From positions 1 through 11,360 of the forward strand of contig DATCSE010000443.1 of the NCBI GenBank assembly GCA_036568605.1: a stretch of 11,360 nt of DNA. The letters are read 5' to 3'. Below are positions 1-6,736 of the stretch, piece after piece. Position 1 is the first letter of the stretch, and every line of letters starts with the position of its first letter. The translations under genes were made by a program, and so were the position numbers. This DNA comes from DATCSE01 sp036568605. GTDB taxonomy: Bacteria > Pseudomonadota > Gammaproteobacteria > Burkholderiales > Burkholderiaceae_C. The notes below the pieces were generated by a model. The model made no database searches. It saw nothing but the letters and a program-made list of their open reading frames with translations, and was not told the DNA's origin.

Positions 1-69
1 ATCAGCGTGGTCGAAGAGCCCGCGGCGTTCGCCGCGGCTGTCGACGCGTTTCTGGCGCGGCTGGGCTGA
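1..69 (+). CDS. 3' end of an unidentified gene (possibly an alpha/beta-hydrolase)
   Basis: Frame 1 is open from the window edge to a TGA at 67-69 and encodes 22 residues ending in FLARLG. The Ala-rich amphipathic run with a Glu-Glu-Pro turn before it resembles the last helix of many alpha/beta-hydrolases, but 22 residues cannot identify a family. Codon use is strongly GC-ending, as in the rest of the window, and a GC-rich hairpin follows 8 nt after the stop. Both points support a real gene end. The start and the rest of the gene lie outside the window. Confidence 0.55.
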   Translation: MSVVEEPAAFAAAVDAFLARLG

Positions 70-77
70 CGTCGACG

Positions 78-97
78 GGGGCGTCTCGCGACGCCCC
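78..97 (+). terminator. GC-rich hairpin after the first gene, possible terminator
   Basis: A perfect 8-bp stem (GGGGCGTC, 78-85, pairing with GACGCCCC, 90-97) with a 4-nt loop begins 8 nt after the stop codon at 67-69. No T-run follows the stem, so it is not a classical intrinsic terminator. It could still be a transcript 3' end or a pause site in a high-GC genome. Confidence 0.45.
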
Positions 98-206
98 GAA
101 CAAGCTTGACGGCTCAAGGCAGCCGGCTCGCCGGAATCTGCCGTGGCGCGGCAAATGTAGAAGCGGTTGTGTGCTCCGGCACGGCGCGATCAGATCGTCG
201 AATGAA

Positions 207-308
207 CCGTTCGCGGCCGCGAATCGAGCGCTGACGAAGCGAAGTCGTCAGTTCACCAAGGCCGTCGCCGCAGCGGGGCAGCGGCTCGCTACGATCGTCC
301 GCGAACGG
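207..308. repeat. 10-bp inverted repeat (207-216 / 299-308) with a 14-bp palindrome at 210-223
   Basis: CCGTTCGCGG (207-216) is the exact reverse complement of CCGCGAACGG (299-308). The left copy overlaps a perfect 14-bp palindrome, TTCGCGGCCGCGAA (210-223), which contains a NotI site. CCGCGAATCG occurs at 217-226 and again at 343-352, inside the first codons of the esterase. These related half-sites flank the esterase start and could be operator half-sites. In GC-rich DNA some such matches arise by chance. Confidence 0.4.
231..251. repeat. Stem-loop upstream of the esterase
   Basis: CTGACGA (231-237) pairs perfectly with TCGTCAG (245-251) around a 7-nt loop, AGCGAAG. It lies about 85 nt before the esterase start and has no T-run. 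It could be an operator or a 5' leader structure; neither role can be shown from the sequence. Confidence 0.35.
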
Positions 309-323
309 CGATGCCGGGATCTG

Positions 324-330
324 AAGGGAG
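324..330 (+). promoter_or_regulatory. Ribosome binding site of the esterase
   Basis: AAGGGAG ends 6 nt before the ATG at 337, followed by an A-rich spacer. This good Shine-Dalgarno match fixes the start at 337 and places a textbook signal peptide at the N-terminus. Confidence 0.75.
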
Positions 331-336
331 ACAAAA

Positions 337-1290
337 ATGCAACCGCGAATCGGGCGTTGGCTGATGGCCGCGTCCATGCTGATGCTGGCCATGGCGCCCG
401 CAGCCGCCAGCGCATGCTCGGCCAAGAATGTTCTGTACGACAACGGCGCGTCGGGGCCGCTGTATGCCGATCTCTACGGCCCCGCGACGCCCCCGCCGCC
501 AGGCGGCTACCCCGCGGTGCTGCTGATTCACGGCGGCGGCTGGGCGGCGGGCGACAAGTCCTGGTACCAGAACTACGGCCCCAGCTTCGCGAATCAAGGC
601 TACCTCGCGATGGCCATCAACTACCCGTTGGCGATGGCGAACGATCCGTCGACGACGTGGCCGGCCCAGGCCAATGCCGTCGATGCCGCGGTGGCATTTC
701 TGCGTGCCAATGCGGCGCAGTGCAATGTGAATGCGGCGATGATCGCCGCGGTCGGCGAGTCGGCCGGCGGGCACCTGGCCGCATGGCAGGGCAGCCTGGA
801 CAGCGCACTCCCGAACCGTGTCGGCGCGGTCGTCGCGTTCGCGGCACCCTGGGATCTGACCGTCGAGCAGCCGCAGGCTCCCGGGTCCACCTGCGGCGTG
901 AATGACGACTTCTCGACCTGCGCGGCGGAGTGCAAGGCGCTGGTCCCCGGCAACGCCTGCATCTACAACCTGCTCGGCACCGGTAACCTCGTGGCGCGCA
1001 CGAGCGCTTCTCCGATCCATCGCATCGGGATGCAGTCGGCACCGACCTTGCTGATCCACGGCACGGTCGATTCGATCGTGCCCTGTGGGCAGTCGAAGAA
1101 GGTCGAGAACAAGCTGCTGGCCGTGCCGCGGCCGGTTTTCCACGCCTATCTGGCGGCGCAAGGCCACCCGGACCTGGCGCACGGGTTCCCGAACCCGCCG
1201 AGCTTGTGGCTGGAGCCCACGTTCCAGTTCCTGAACTGGTGGCGAGGCGGGCCGCCACCGTCGAACGCGGGCACCTGCAACCCGCAGTAG
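337..1290 (+). CDS. Secreted alpha/beta-hydrolase (esterase)
   Basis: This 317-aa protein is probably a periplasmic or secreted carboxylic-ester hydrolase. Residues 1-26 form a signal peptide: a basic start (R4, R7), a Met/Leu/Ala-rich core and an Ala-Ser-Ala site before C27. A lipobox is unlikely because the -3 residue is Ala. The fold is shown by the oxyanion-hole motif HGGGW (65-69), the nucleophile elbow GESAGG with Ser142, Asp245 in HGTVDSIVP and His282 in HGF, giving a complete catalytic triad. These motifs match the HSL/BD-FAE-like branch of alpha/beta-hydrolases. The mature protein has eight cysteines (27, 129, 186, 195, 199, 208, 250, 315), four of them in an insertion at about 186-208, which suggests disulfides and fits export. 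The tail is Pro/Gly-rich. It stands alone with a clear Shine-Dalgarno site and ends 18 nt from the convergent cyclase gene. The natural ester is unknown; acetylated sugars, feruloyl esters or polyester oligomers are all possible. Confidence 0.88.
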   Translation: MQPRIGRWLMAASMLMLAMAPAAASACSAKNVLYDNGASGPLYADLYGPATPPPPGGYPAVLLIHGGGWAAGDKSWYQNYGPSFANQGYLAMAINYPLAMANDPSTTWPAQANAVDAAVAFLRANAAQCNVNAAMIAAVGESAGGHLAAWQGSLDSALPNRVGAVVAFAAPWDLTVEQPQAPGSTCGVNDDFSTCAAECKALVPGNACIYNLLGTGNLVARTSASPIHRIGMQSAPTLLIHGTVDSIVPCGQSKKVENKLLAVPRPVFHAYLAAQGHPDLAHGFPNPPSLWLEPTFQFLNWWRGGPPPSNAGTCNPQ

Positions 1291-1308
1291 CGACGGTATC
1301 TCGCCGGT

Positions 1309-4300
1309 CTAGAGCTGCCGCACCCCCCACGCGGCCACGATCTCGCGGTGGAAGGGGATGTTCTTCAGAAAACCTTCGCGCAGCGCGGCGTCCGAGATGG
1401 TCGCCGCCTGGGCCTGAAGCGCTTCGTGGGCGCGGCCAAGCCACTCGGCGGCACGGCCGCGATCGCCCGCACGGTCCAACGCCCGATGACAAGTCCACTC
1501 GACCAGGCGCGGGAATTCCGCGCCTTCCAGCCGGTTGTGATCGTCCTGGCTCTGCGCACTGCTCGCCAGCAAGGGCTCGAACGCCTGAAGCGCGGCGACG
1601 ATGTCTTGCTGCGCCAGCGCAACGCGCGCCAGCCCCGCCGATGCATCGTGCCGATACGGGCTGGCGATCTCGCTTGCACGCTCGCGCGCAAGCCTGAAGG
1701 CCTGGGCCGCCGCGGCATGCCGGCCCAGCGCCAGCTCCGCGTCGCCGAGCCGGCACAGCGCGGCGGCCTCCTGGTCGCGTGCATGTACCGGGACGGCTGT
1801 CTCCAAGGCGGCCTGTGCGAGCGCAAGCGCATGGGCATCGTCGCCCTGCCACAGGGCCAGGGTCGCCAGGGCACATAGGGGGCTTGCTTCGAGGGCGCGC
1901 TCGCCGTTGATGCGCATCAGGCGCAGGCCCTCTTCCAACTCGCGCCGAGCCCGCTCCAGCTCGCCGAGTCCCAGCCATCCGGCCCCGATGTTGCCGTGCG
2001 CGATGGCCTCGTTGCGCCGATCGCCCGCCGCGCGGTAAGCCTCCAGCGACTGCTGGTCGAACGTGAGTGCGCCCACTTCGTCGTCCAGCATCGCGGCGAT
2101 CACACCGAGCGCATTCAGGCACGAACCTTCCAGCCCGCACAGCCTCGATTCGCGCGCCTCGGCCAAGGTTTCGTGTGCGATGCGTTGGCCTTCGGCGGGC
2201 CGGCCCTGGAAGGCGATCGACATCGCCAGCAGCCGTTTCGCGAGCAGCCGAAGCTCGGTCGCACCAGCCCGCCCCGCCCACGCCACCGCCTGCCGCGCCG
2301 CCGCTTCCATGGCCGGATAGTCGGCAACCCGTTGCGCAAACGCGCTGCGCCGCCAGGCCGCATGGGCGCGTCGCCGATCGTCGTCCTGCGCCTCGGCAAG
2401 CTCGGTCATGGCGTCGATGTCCGCGCGCTGCGCCGCACGATCGGCCTGGATGTCCAGCGTGACCTCTCGCACCTCCAGCAGGCGCCAATGCAGGTGCGGC
2501 GAGTTGGCGGCGTGCATCCTCTCGAGCAAGGCCAGCGCGCTTTGCACGTGGTCCAGCACGGCTTGATGAGCCATCCGCGTGCGCGCCTGCTCGGCCGCAC
2601 GGGCGTGGTACTCGGCCGCATGGGGCTCGTCGCCCGCCAGTTCGAAGTGTCTTGCCGCGGCGCCCAGGAAGTCATTGGCCCGCAGCCCGGTCTGAGCGGC
2701 CAGCCAGCGCGCCAGCTTTCCGTGCAGCTCGCGACGGGTGCGCTTGAGCACGGTCGCGTAGGTCACCTGGTGCAGCATCTGGTGCTTGAAGGCGTACTCG
2801 CGCAGATCGTCGTTGTTCGAATCGGTTCGCGGCAGTGCGAGTTCGCGGTGCACCAGCAGCGGCAAGGTCTCCCTGGCCGTTGCGTCGAGCGCGATCAGCG
2901 CGCGATCCCAGAACACCGGGCCGATGACGCTGGCTTGCTGCAGGGTCAGCCGCTCGGGGGCCGGCAGGCTGTCCAGCCTGGCCTGCAGGACGCCGGTCAG
3001 GGTGGGCGGCACCTTGGTGAGCAACAGCCGCTCGGCGTTGACCTTCCAGGCTTCGCCGGTCTCGATGGCGCCCTGGTCGATCAGCATCTTGACCAGCTCT
3101 TCCATGTAGAACGGATTGCCTTCGGCGCCCCCGGTGACGAGTTCGCGCAGCGCGGCAGGAACATCGGGCAGCTTCTTCAGCAGCTCGTCGACCAGCAGGC
3201 GGCTCATGTCCTTGCCAAGCGGCTGCAGCTCGATGCGCCGCTGGACTCGCTCGGCACACCAACTCGCCCTGCGCTCGAACAGCGTGGGCCGGCAGCAGGC
3301 CAGCATCAGCAGCGGCACGTCGTGGTCGATCTCGGCCAGGTAGGCCAGGAAATCGAGGCTCTCGTTGTCAGCCCAATGCAGGTCTTCGAGTTCCAGGACG
3401 ACGGGCGATCCGTCTGCGCTGCCGATGCGACGAAAGAGCTGAGCCGCGGCGTGAAAGGCGCGGTCGCGGATCTGCTTCGGGTCGTCGAGGATGCCCTTGA
3501 CGTGGCGGCTGTCGCGCCATTCGATGCCGATCAGGTGGCCGAGCAAGTGCGCATGGGCCTGCGACAGCTCGGGGCCGTCGTCGTCCAGGAACAGCGGGAC
3601 GATGCCCTGTTCGATCTTGCGGCGCGCTGTGTCGATGCTGTCGTCGTCGGCGATCTGGAAGCGCCAGGCGAGGATGTCGCGCAAGAGTCCGAAGGGTTGG
3701 CCTTGCGTCTGCGGCGTGGCGCGGCCGCGGAAGATGAAGAAGCGCTCGGCGCGTGCTTCGCTCCACACGGCGAATTCGTAGAGCAGCCGGCTCTTGCCGA
3801 TGCCGGCATCGGCCACCACGGTGACGGCTGCCAGCCTGCGTTCGGCGAACAGGCGCTTGAAGGCGTCTTTCAGCGTCTCGAATTCGGCGTCGCGCCCGAT
3901 CATCCGGGTGGCCACGCCTTCGATGCCGCGGCTGCCCAGGCGAAAGCTCCTGGGCTTGGCGCGCAGCACCAGGTAGCTTTGGATGGGCGCATCCACGCCC
4001 TTCACCGACAGCGGTTCCTGAGGCTCGACCTCGAACATGCCGCGCACCTGCGCGTACGCGTCGTGGCTGATGCGCAGCGCACCGGCCGGCGCGGTCTGCT
4101 CCAGGCGCGCGGCGATGTTCACGGCGATGCCGCGGATGCTGGCGTCGGCGTCCACCCCGCCGCCGAGCAGGACGCCGCCGGTGTGGACGCCCACGCGCAC
4201 GTTGAAGGTCTCGTGGCCATGCGCCGCGCGCACTTCGGCGGCGAGCACCTTGCCAAGCTCGAGCAGCGCCAGGCCGCTGCGCACGGCACGCTCGGCGTCG

Positions 4301-4662
4301 TCCTCCCGGGCTTCGTCGGCGCCAAAGGCTGCCAGGATGCTGTCGCCGGCGTACTGCAATACCTTGCCGCCATGAGCCTGCACGACGGCCGTACCGCGCG
4401 CCAGGGCATCGTCCATCACGGCGCCGATCGCTTCGGGGTCGAGGTGCTGCGAGAGTGCGGTCGAGCCCACCACGTCCAGGAACAGGATGCTGACCTGCTT
4501 GAGGATCGGTGCAGGCGCGGCCGGCACCGCGGGCTGAGGGGTCAGAGCCGCGAGCTTGGCGTTCGCCGCCGCCAACAGCGGGTCGACGACCGCATCGCCC
4601 AGCAGAGACCGTTGCGCTTCCAGGGCGGCGATCGCGGCTTGGAGCTGCTGCGTGGGCGTCAT
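1309..4662 (-). CDS. Adenylate/guanylate cyclase domain - AAA/STAND ATPase - TPR-like protein
   Basis: A large (1117 aa) probably cytoplasmic signalling protein with no membrane segment. Residues 1-40 form an Ala/Leu-rich helix. Residues about 55-235 are a class III nucleotide cyclase domain: metal aspartates D63 (FLDVVGST) and D107 (YAGD), transition-state N182 and R186 (VNIAAR). The substrate-selecting positions are Q103 and S175 rather than Lys and Asp/Thr. From about 254 (MIGRDAEF) comes a predicted ATPase with a Walker A-like loop ADAGIGKS (284-291) and Walker B VVLELED (421-427) followed by LHWAD. The C-terminal 450 or so residues are Ala/Leu/Arg-rich helical repeats of TPR type. The frame is open upstream to ATGs at 4735-4737 and 4708-4710, but the codons there (AGT, ATT, TAT, CCT) are unlike the gene body, and MTPTQQL at 4662 begins the conserved N-terminal helix, so I chose 4662. 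No strong Shine-Dalgarno site precedes it. It follows the IclR gene by 120 nt on the same strand. Ligand and output are unknown. Confidence 0.9.
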   Translation of the reverse strand: MTPTQQLQAAIAALEAQRSLLGDAVVDPLLAAANAKLAALTPQPAVPAAPAPILKQVSILFLDVVGSTALSQHLDPEAIGAVMDDALARGTAVVQAHGGKVLQYAGDSILAAFGADEAREDDAERAVRSGLALLELGKVLAAEVRAAHGHETFNVRVGVHTGGVLLGGGVDADASIRGIAVNIAARLEQTAPAGALRISHDAYAQVRGMFEVEPQEPLSVKGVDAPIQSYLVLRAKPRSFRLGSRGIEGVATRMIGRDAEFETLKDAFKRLFAERRLAAVTVVADAGIGKSRLLYEFAVWSEARAERFFIFRGRATPQTQGQPFGLLRDILAWRFQIADDDSIDTARRKIEQGIVPLFLDDDGPELSQAHAHLLGHLIGIEWRDSRHVKGILDDPKQIRDRAFHAAAQLFRRIGSADGSPVVLELEDLHWADNESLDFLAYLAEIDHDVPLLMLACCRPTLFERRASWCAERVQRRIELQPLGKDMSRLLVDELLKKLPDVPAALRELVTGGAEGNPFYMEELVKMLIDQGAIETGEAWKVNAERLLLTKVPPTLTGVLQARLDSLPAPERLTLQQASVIGPVFWDRALIALDATARETLPLLVHRELALPRTDSNNDDLREYAFKHQMLHQVTYATVLKRTRRELHGKLARWLAAQTGLRANDFLGAAARHFELAGDEPHAAEYHARAAEQARTRMAHQAVLDHVQSALALLERMHAANSPHLHWRLLEVREVTLDIQADRAAQRADIDAMTELAEAQDDDRRRAHAAWRRSAFAQRVADYPAMEAAARQAVAWAGRAGATELRLLAKRLLAMSIAFQGRPAEGQRIAHETLAEARESRLCGLEGSCLNALGVIAAMLDDEVGALTFDQQSLEAYRAAGDRRNEAIAHGNIGAGWLGLGELERARRELEEGLRLMRINGERALEASPLCALATLALWQGDDAHALALAQAALETAVPVHARDQEAAALCRLGDAELALGRHAAAAQAFRLARERASEIASPYRHDASAGLARVALAQQDIVAALQAFEPLLASSAQSQDDHNRLEGAEFPRLVEWTCHRALDRAGDRGRAAEWLGRAHEALQAQAATISDAALREGFLKNIPFHREIVAAWGVRQL

Positions 4663-4668
4663 CGGCCC

Positions 4669-4697
4669 AGGATAGCTGCGGTTGCAAATGCTTTCGA
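4669..4697 (-). promoter_or_regulatory. Possible promoter of the cyclase gene
   Basis: On the minus strand TCGAAA (4692-4697) and TATCCT (4669-4674) are separated by 17 nt; each matches four of six consensus bases of a sigma70 element. The -10 lies only 6 nt before the chosen ATG, so the transcript would be nearly leaderless, which would fit the absence of a ribosome binding site. The match is weak, and read-through from the IclR gene is an alternative. Confidence 0.2.
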
Positions 4698-4782
4698 TGC
4701 CACTGGGCATGACTGCGCTTTGCGCCTTGCCGTGCATCCCGTCTCGCGTGGCCCTCGCCGCCAGTTCCTCCGATTCGGTGGA

Positions 4783-5637
4783 CTAGGGCGCCGCTGTGGC
4801 CGGCGCCCCAAGCTGCGCCGACAGCTCGTCCGCCACGCGCCGCAGCTCGCACGCCAGGACACCGTCGGCCGCCGTCTCGAACACCGGGCTCGGCCCGATC
4901 GCGGTGAGGCTCAGCACGATCTGCCCGTGCCCGTCGAACACCGGCGCGGCCAGCGCGCTGACACCGGGCACCGCGGCGTCGACCGCGCGGCTGACGCGCT
5001 CGGTGCGGATGCGCTCCAGCTCGGCCGCGAGGGCCCGGTCTATCGTGCCGCCGTCGCCTTCGAGCGACAGCGCCTCGCGCACCCGTGCCGGCGGCAGGTA
5101 GGCCGCGAACAGCCGGCCCGACGCGGTGCCGCGCAGGCTCATCACGGTGCCGTGGCGCATGTTCACATGCACCGCCGACGGCGCTTCCTCGATGCGCACG
5201 ATGGTCGCGCCGCGGTTGCCCCAGACCGCGATCGCGACCGTGTGCCCCAGCGTGCGCGCGAGTTCGGCCAGGCGCGGCGTCGCGAGGCGCACCGGGTCGA
5301 ACTGCTGCAGGCTGATCAACCCGAGTTGCATCGCCAGCGCGCCGAGCCCATAGTGGCCCGATGCGTTCGTCTGCTCGATCAACCCGAGCTTGCCGAAGCT
5401 CACGAGGTACGGGTGCGCCTTCGCCGGCGTCATGCCGGCCTCGCGCGCCAGATCCTTCAGCGCCATCGGACGCCCGTGGTGCGCCAGCGCCCGCAGCAGC
5501 TGGCCGCCGACCTCGACGCTCTGGATTCCGCGCTGCCCGCGCGGTGCCGCTGCCGTCGCCGGCTTGCTTTTCGACGCCGTCTTGGCGGGCTTGCCCACGC
5601 GCGGGCTCGGCTTGGGCGTGCGGCGGGATGCGGGCAT
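4783..5637 (-). CDS. IclR-family transcriptional regulator
   Basis: A 284-aa DNA-binding regulator, slightly longer than the usual 250-270 aa because of a Pro/Lys/Ala-rich N-terminal tail (about 1-36). The winged helix-turn-helix spans about 37-93, opening with GIQSVEVGGQLL and containing LKDLAREAGMTPAKAHPYL. The rest is an IclR effector domain, with MRHGTVMSLRGTASGRLFAA in its first half and a conserved late segment around VPGVSALAAPVFDGHGQI. The frame extends upstream to an ATG at 5679 and a TTG at 5685, but that stretch uses AAT, CGA, TTT, AAA, GCT and TCT codons that look non-coding in this genome, while use turns GC-ending exactly at the ATG at 5637, so I chose that start. It is divergent from the homogentisate operon, and palindromes lie between them. 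In Pseudomonas putida the hmg genes are repressed by HmgR, also an IclR protein that responds to homogentisate. A similar role here is inference; activation is also possible. Confidence 0.92.
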   Translation of the reverse strand: MPASRRTPKPSPRVGKPAKTASKSKPATAAAPRGQRGIQSVEVGGQLLRALAHHGRPMALKDLAREAGMTPAKAHPYLVSFGKLGLIEQTNASGHYGLGALAMQLGLISLQQFDPVRLATPRLAELARTLGHTVAIAVWGNRGATIVRIEEAPSAVHVNMRHGTVMSLRGTASGRLFAAYLPPARVREALSLEGDGGTIDRALAAELERIRTERVSRAVDAAVPGVSALAAPVFDGHGQIVLSLTAIGPSPVFETAADGVLACELRRVADELSAQLGAPATAAP

Positions 5638-5672
5638 GGCGGCGACTCGAGATTCAGCTTTGACAAATCGAT

Positions 5673-5701
5673 TCGACATTATCAAAGAAAGCCGCTAAGA
5701 T
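5673..5701 (+). promoter_or_regulatory. Predicted sigma70-like promoter of the homogentisate operon
   Basis: TCGACA (5673-5678, five of six consensus bases) and TAAGAT (5696-5701, four of six) are separated by exactly 17 nt in the most AT-rich stretch of the window. Transcription would start near 5708, giving a leader of about 60 nt before the ATG at 5769, with two palindromes immediately downstream of the start point. Confidence 0.5.
5678..5683 (-). promoter_or_regulatory. Possible -10 element of the IclR gene
   Basis: GATAAT on the minus strand matches five of six bases of the -10 consensus, but its -35 (CAGGCA, 17 nt upstream) is weak. Transcription would start near 5671, about 35 nt before the ATG at 5637 and downstream of the alternative ATG at 5679, which agrees with the chosen start. 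It overlaps the -35 of the opposing operon promoter, so the two promoters would compete. Confidence 0.3.
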
Positions 5702-5709
5702 GCCTGTAA

Positions 5710-5724
5710 TTCGTCATAGACGAA
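5710..5724. promoter_or_regulatory. Candidate operator 1 (palindrome TTCGTC-3-GACGAA)
   Basis: Perfect 6-bp arms with a 3-nt centre, 15 bp in all. It sits just after the predicted transcription start of the operon, where a bound IclR protein could block transcription. IclR regulators commonly bind palindromes of about this size next to their own divergently placed gene. Binding here is inference. Confidence 0.5.
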
Positions 5725-5741
5725 CGTGTTTGTCTAACACG
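5725..5741. promoter_or_regulatory. Candidate operator 2 (palindrome CGTGTT-5-AACACG)
   Basis: Perfect 6-bp arms with a 5-nt centre (17 bp), directly abutting the first palindrome. ACGAA appears at 5720-5724 and again at 5739-5743, 19 bp apart (about two helical turns), so two dimers might bind side by side on one DNA face. Confidence 0.45.
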
Positions 5742-5756
5742 AATCATCGCTGAACC

Positions 5757-5761
5757 AGGAG
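5757..5761 (+). promoter_or_regulatory. Ribosome binding site of the MBL-fold gene
   Basis: AGGAG ends 7 nt before the ATG at 5769. It is the best Shine-Dalgarno match in the operon, as expected for its first gene, and fixes that start. Confidence 0.75.
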
Positions 5762-5768
5762 ACACCCG

Positions 5769-6722
5769 ATGAGCAAAGCCTTCGCCAGCCAAGCCGACCT
5801 GGACGAGAAGCAGGTCAGCTTCACCAAGCTCTCCGACAACGCGTACGCCTACACCGCCGAGGGCGACCCCAACACCGGCGTCATCGTCGGCGACGACGCG
5901 GTGATGGTGATCGACACGCAGGCCACCCCGGTGATGGCGCAGGACGTGATCCGCCGCATCCGCGAGGTCACCGACAAGCCGATCAAGTACGTGGTGCTCA
6001 GCCACTACCACGCGGTGCGCGTGCTCGGCGCGTCGGGCTATGCGCCGCAGCACATCATCGCGAGCCGCGACACCTACGACCTGATCGTCGAGCGCGGCGA
6101 GCAGGACAAGGCGAGCGAGATCGGCCGCTTCCCGCGCCTGTTTCGCGCCGTCGAATCGGTGCCGGACGGGATGACCTGGCCGACCATCACGTTCGAAGGC
6201 CGCATGTCGATCTGGCTCGGCAAGCTCGAGGTGCAGCTGATCCAGCTCGGCCGCGGCCACACCAAGGGCGACACGGTCGCGTGGCTGCCGCAGCAGAAGA
6301 TCCTGTTCTCCGGCGACCTGGTCGAGTTCGATGCCACGCCGTACGCCGGCGATGCCTACTTCAAGGACTGGCCGAAGACGCTGGACAACATCGCCGCGCT
6401 GCAGCCGCGCGCGCTGGTGCCCGGTCGCGGCGCAGCGCTGACGACGCCGGAGGCGGTCGCGCAAGGCCTGGCCGGCACGCGCGCCTTCATCTCCGACCTG
6501 TACGCGAGCGTGCAGGCCGGCGTCGCCGCGGGCAAGGACCTGAACGCGGTCTACCGCGATACCTACGCGGCGCTGAAGCCCAAGTACGGCCACTGGGTGA
6601 TCTTCGACCACTGCCTGCCGTTCGACGTGACGCGTTGCTACGACGAAGCGACCCAGTACCCCGACCCGCGCATCTGGACCGCCGAACGCGACGTGGCGAT
6701 GTGGAAGGCGCTCGAAGCCTGA
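5769..6722 (+). CDS. MBL-fold metallo-hydrolase-like protein with degenerate metal motif
   Basis: A 317-aa cytoplasmic protein (no signal peptide) and first gene of the operon. The metallo-beta-lactamase fold is shown by the early GVIVGDDAVMVIDTQ strand pair, SHYH at 78-81, GRGHTKGD with H164, FSGD with D183, and H281 in DHCLPF. The signature HxHxDH reads H79-Y-H81-A-V83-R84: the Asp and last His of the second metal site are replaced by Val and Arg. H79, H81 and H164 (first site) and D183 and H281 remain. A mono-metal enzyme or altered chemistry is therefore likely. From memory, homologues with the same HYHAVR string exist beside aromatic-degradation genes, so this is a subfamily trait rather than decay; I could not check this. 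The C-terminal third (after about 220) is helical and longer than in typical glyoxalase II. Next to a monooxygenase and homogentisate genes, hydrolysis of a lactone, ester or thioester of an aromatic acid is plausible, but the substrate is unknown. Confidence 0.88.
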   Translation: MSKAFASQADLDEKQVSFTKLSDNAYAYTAEGDPNTGVIVGDDAVMVIDTQATPVMAQDVIRRIREVTDKPIKYVVLSHYHAVRVLGASGYAPQHIIASRDTYDLIVERGEQDKASEIGRFPRLFRAVESVPDGMTWPTITFEGRMSIWLGKLEVQLIQLGRGHTKGDTVAWLPQQKILFSGDLVEFDATPYAGDAYFKDWPKTLDNIAALQPRALVPGRGAALTTPEAVAQGLAGTRAFISDLYASVQAGVAAGKDLNAVYRDTYAALKPKYGHWVIFDHCLPFDVTRCYDEATQYPDPRIWTAERDVAMWKALEA

Positions 6723-6736
6723 ACGCGGGGCGCGTC

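Larger units (their letters stand above)
98..336. other. Non-coding region upstream of the esterase
   Basis: I see no credible gene here. The open frames that cross it run into the esterase in other frames and do not resemble any protein. TTGACG at 106-111 looks like a -35 element but has no matching -10 at a 16-18 nt distance, so I do not call a promoter. The region holds a 14-bp palindrome, a 7-bp stem-loop and 10-bp repeats, listed separately, which could be regulatory sites for the esterase. Confidence 0.6.

Noticed and set aside
171..905. A 244-codon plus-strand frame overlapping the esterase
   Set aside because: It is out of frame with the esterase, is Arg-rich and low in complexity, and has no ribosome binding site. 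The esterase frame has a signal peptide and a catalytic triad.
1280..1330. A bidirectional terminator between the convergent esterase and cyclase genes
   Set aside because: Only weak, bulged complementarity (GACGG with CCGGTC) and a 4-bp CTGC/GCAG stem are present, with no T-run on either strand.
4663..4785. IclR and cyclase share a reading frame separated only by a TAG, suggesting a fusion or read-through product
   Set aside because: The bases between TAG and the cyclase start use codons unlike the genes around them and encode nothing recognisable. Sharing a frame has a one-in-three chance, and both proteins have complete family-typical ends.
5638..5685. Longer IclR start at TTG 5685 or ATG 5679
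   Set aside because: The extra codons are AT-rich and atypical, overlap the predicted promoter elements, and lie before the point where GC-ending codon use begins at 5637.
1996..5709. A 1237-codon open frame on the plus strand opposite the cyclase and IclR genes
   Set aside because: Its translation is a low-complexity His/Arg/Gln-rich mirror of the real genes with no domain signature. Long antisense frames are expected opposite GC-ending codons, and the minus-strand proteins have clear catalytic motifs.
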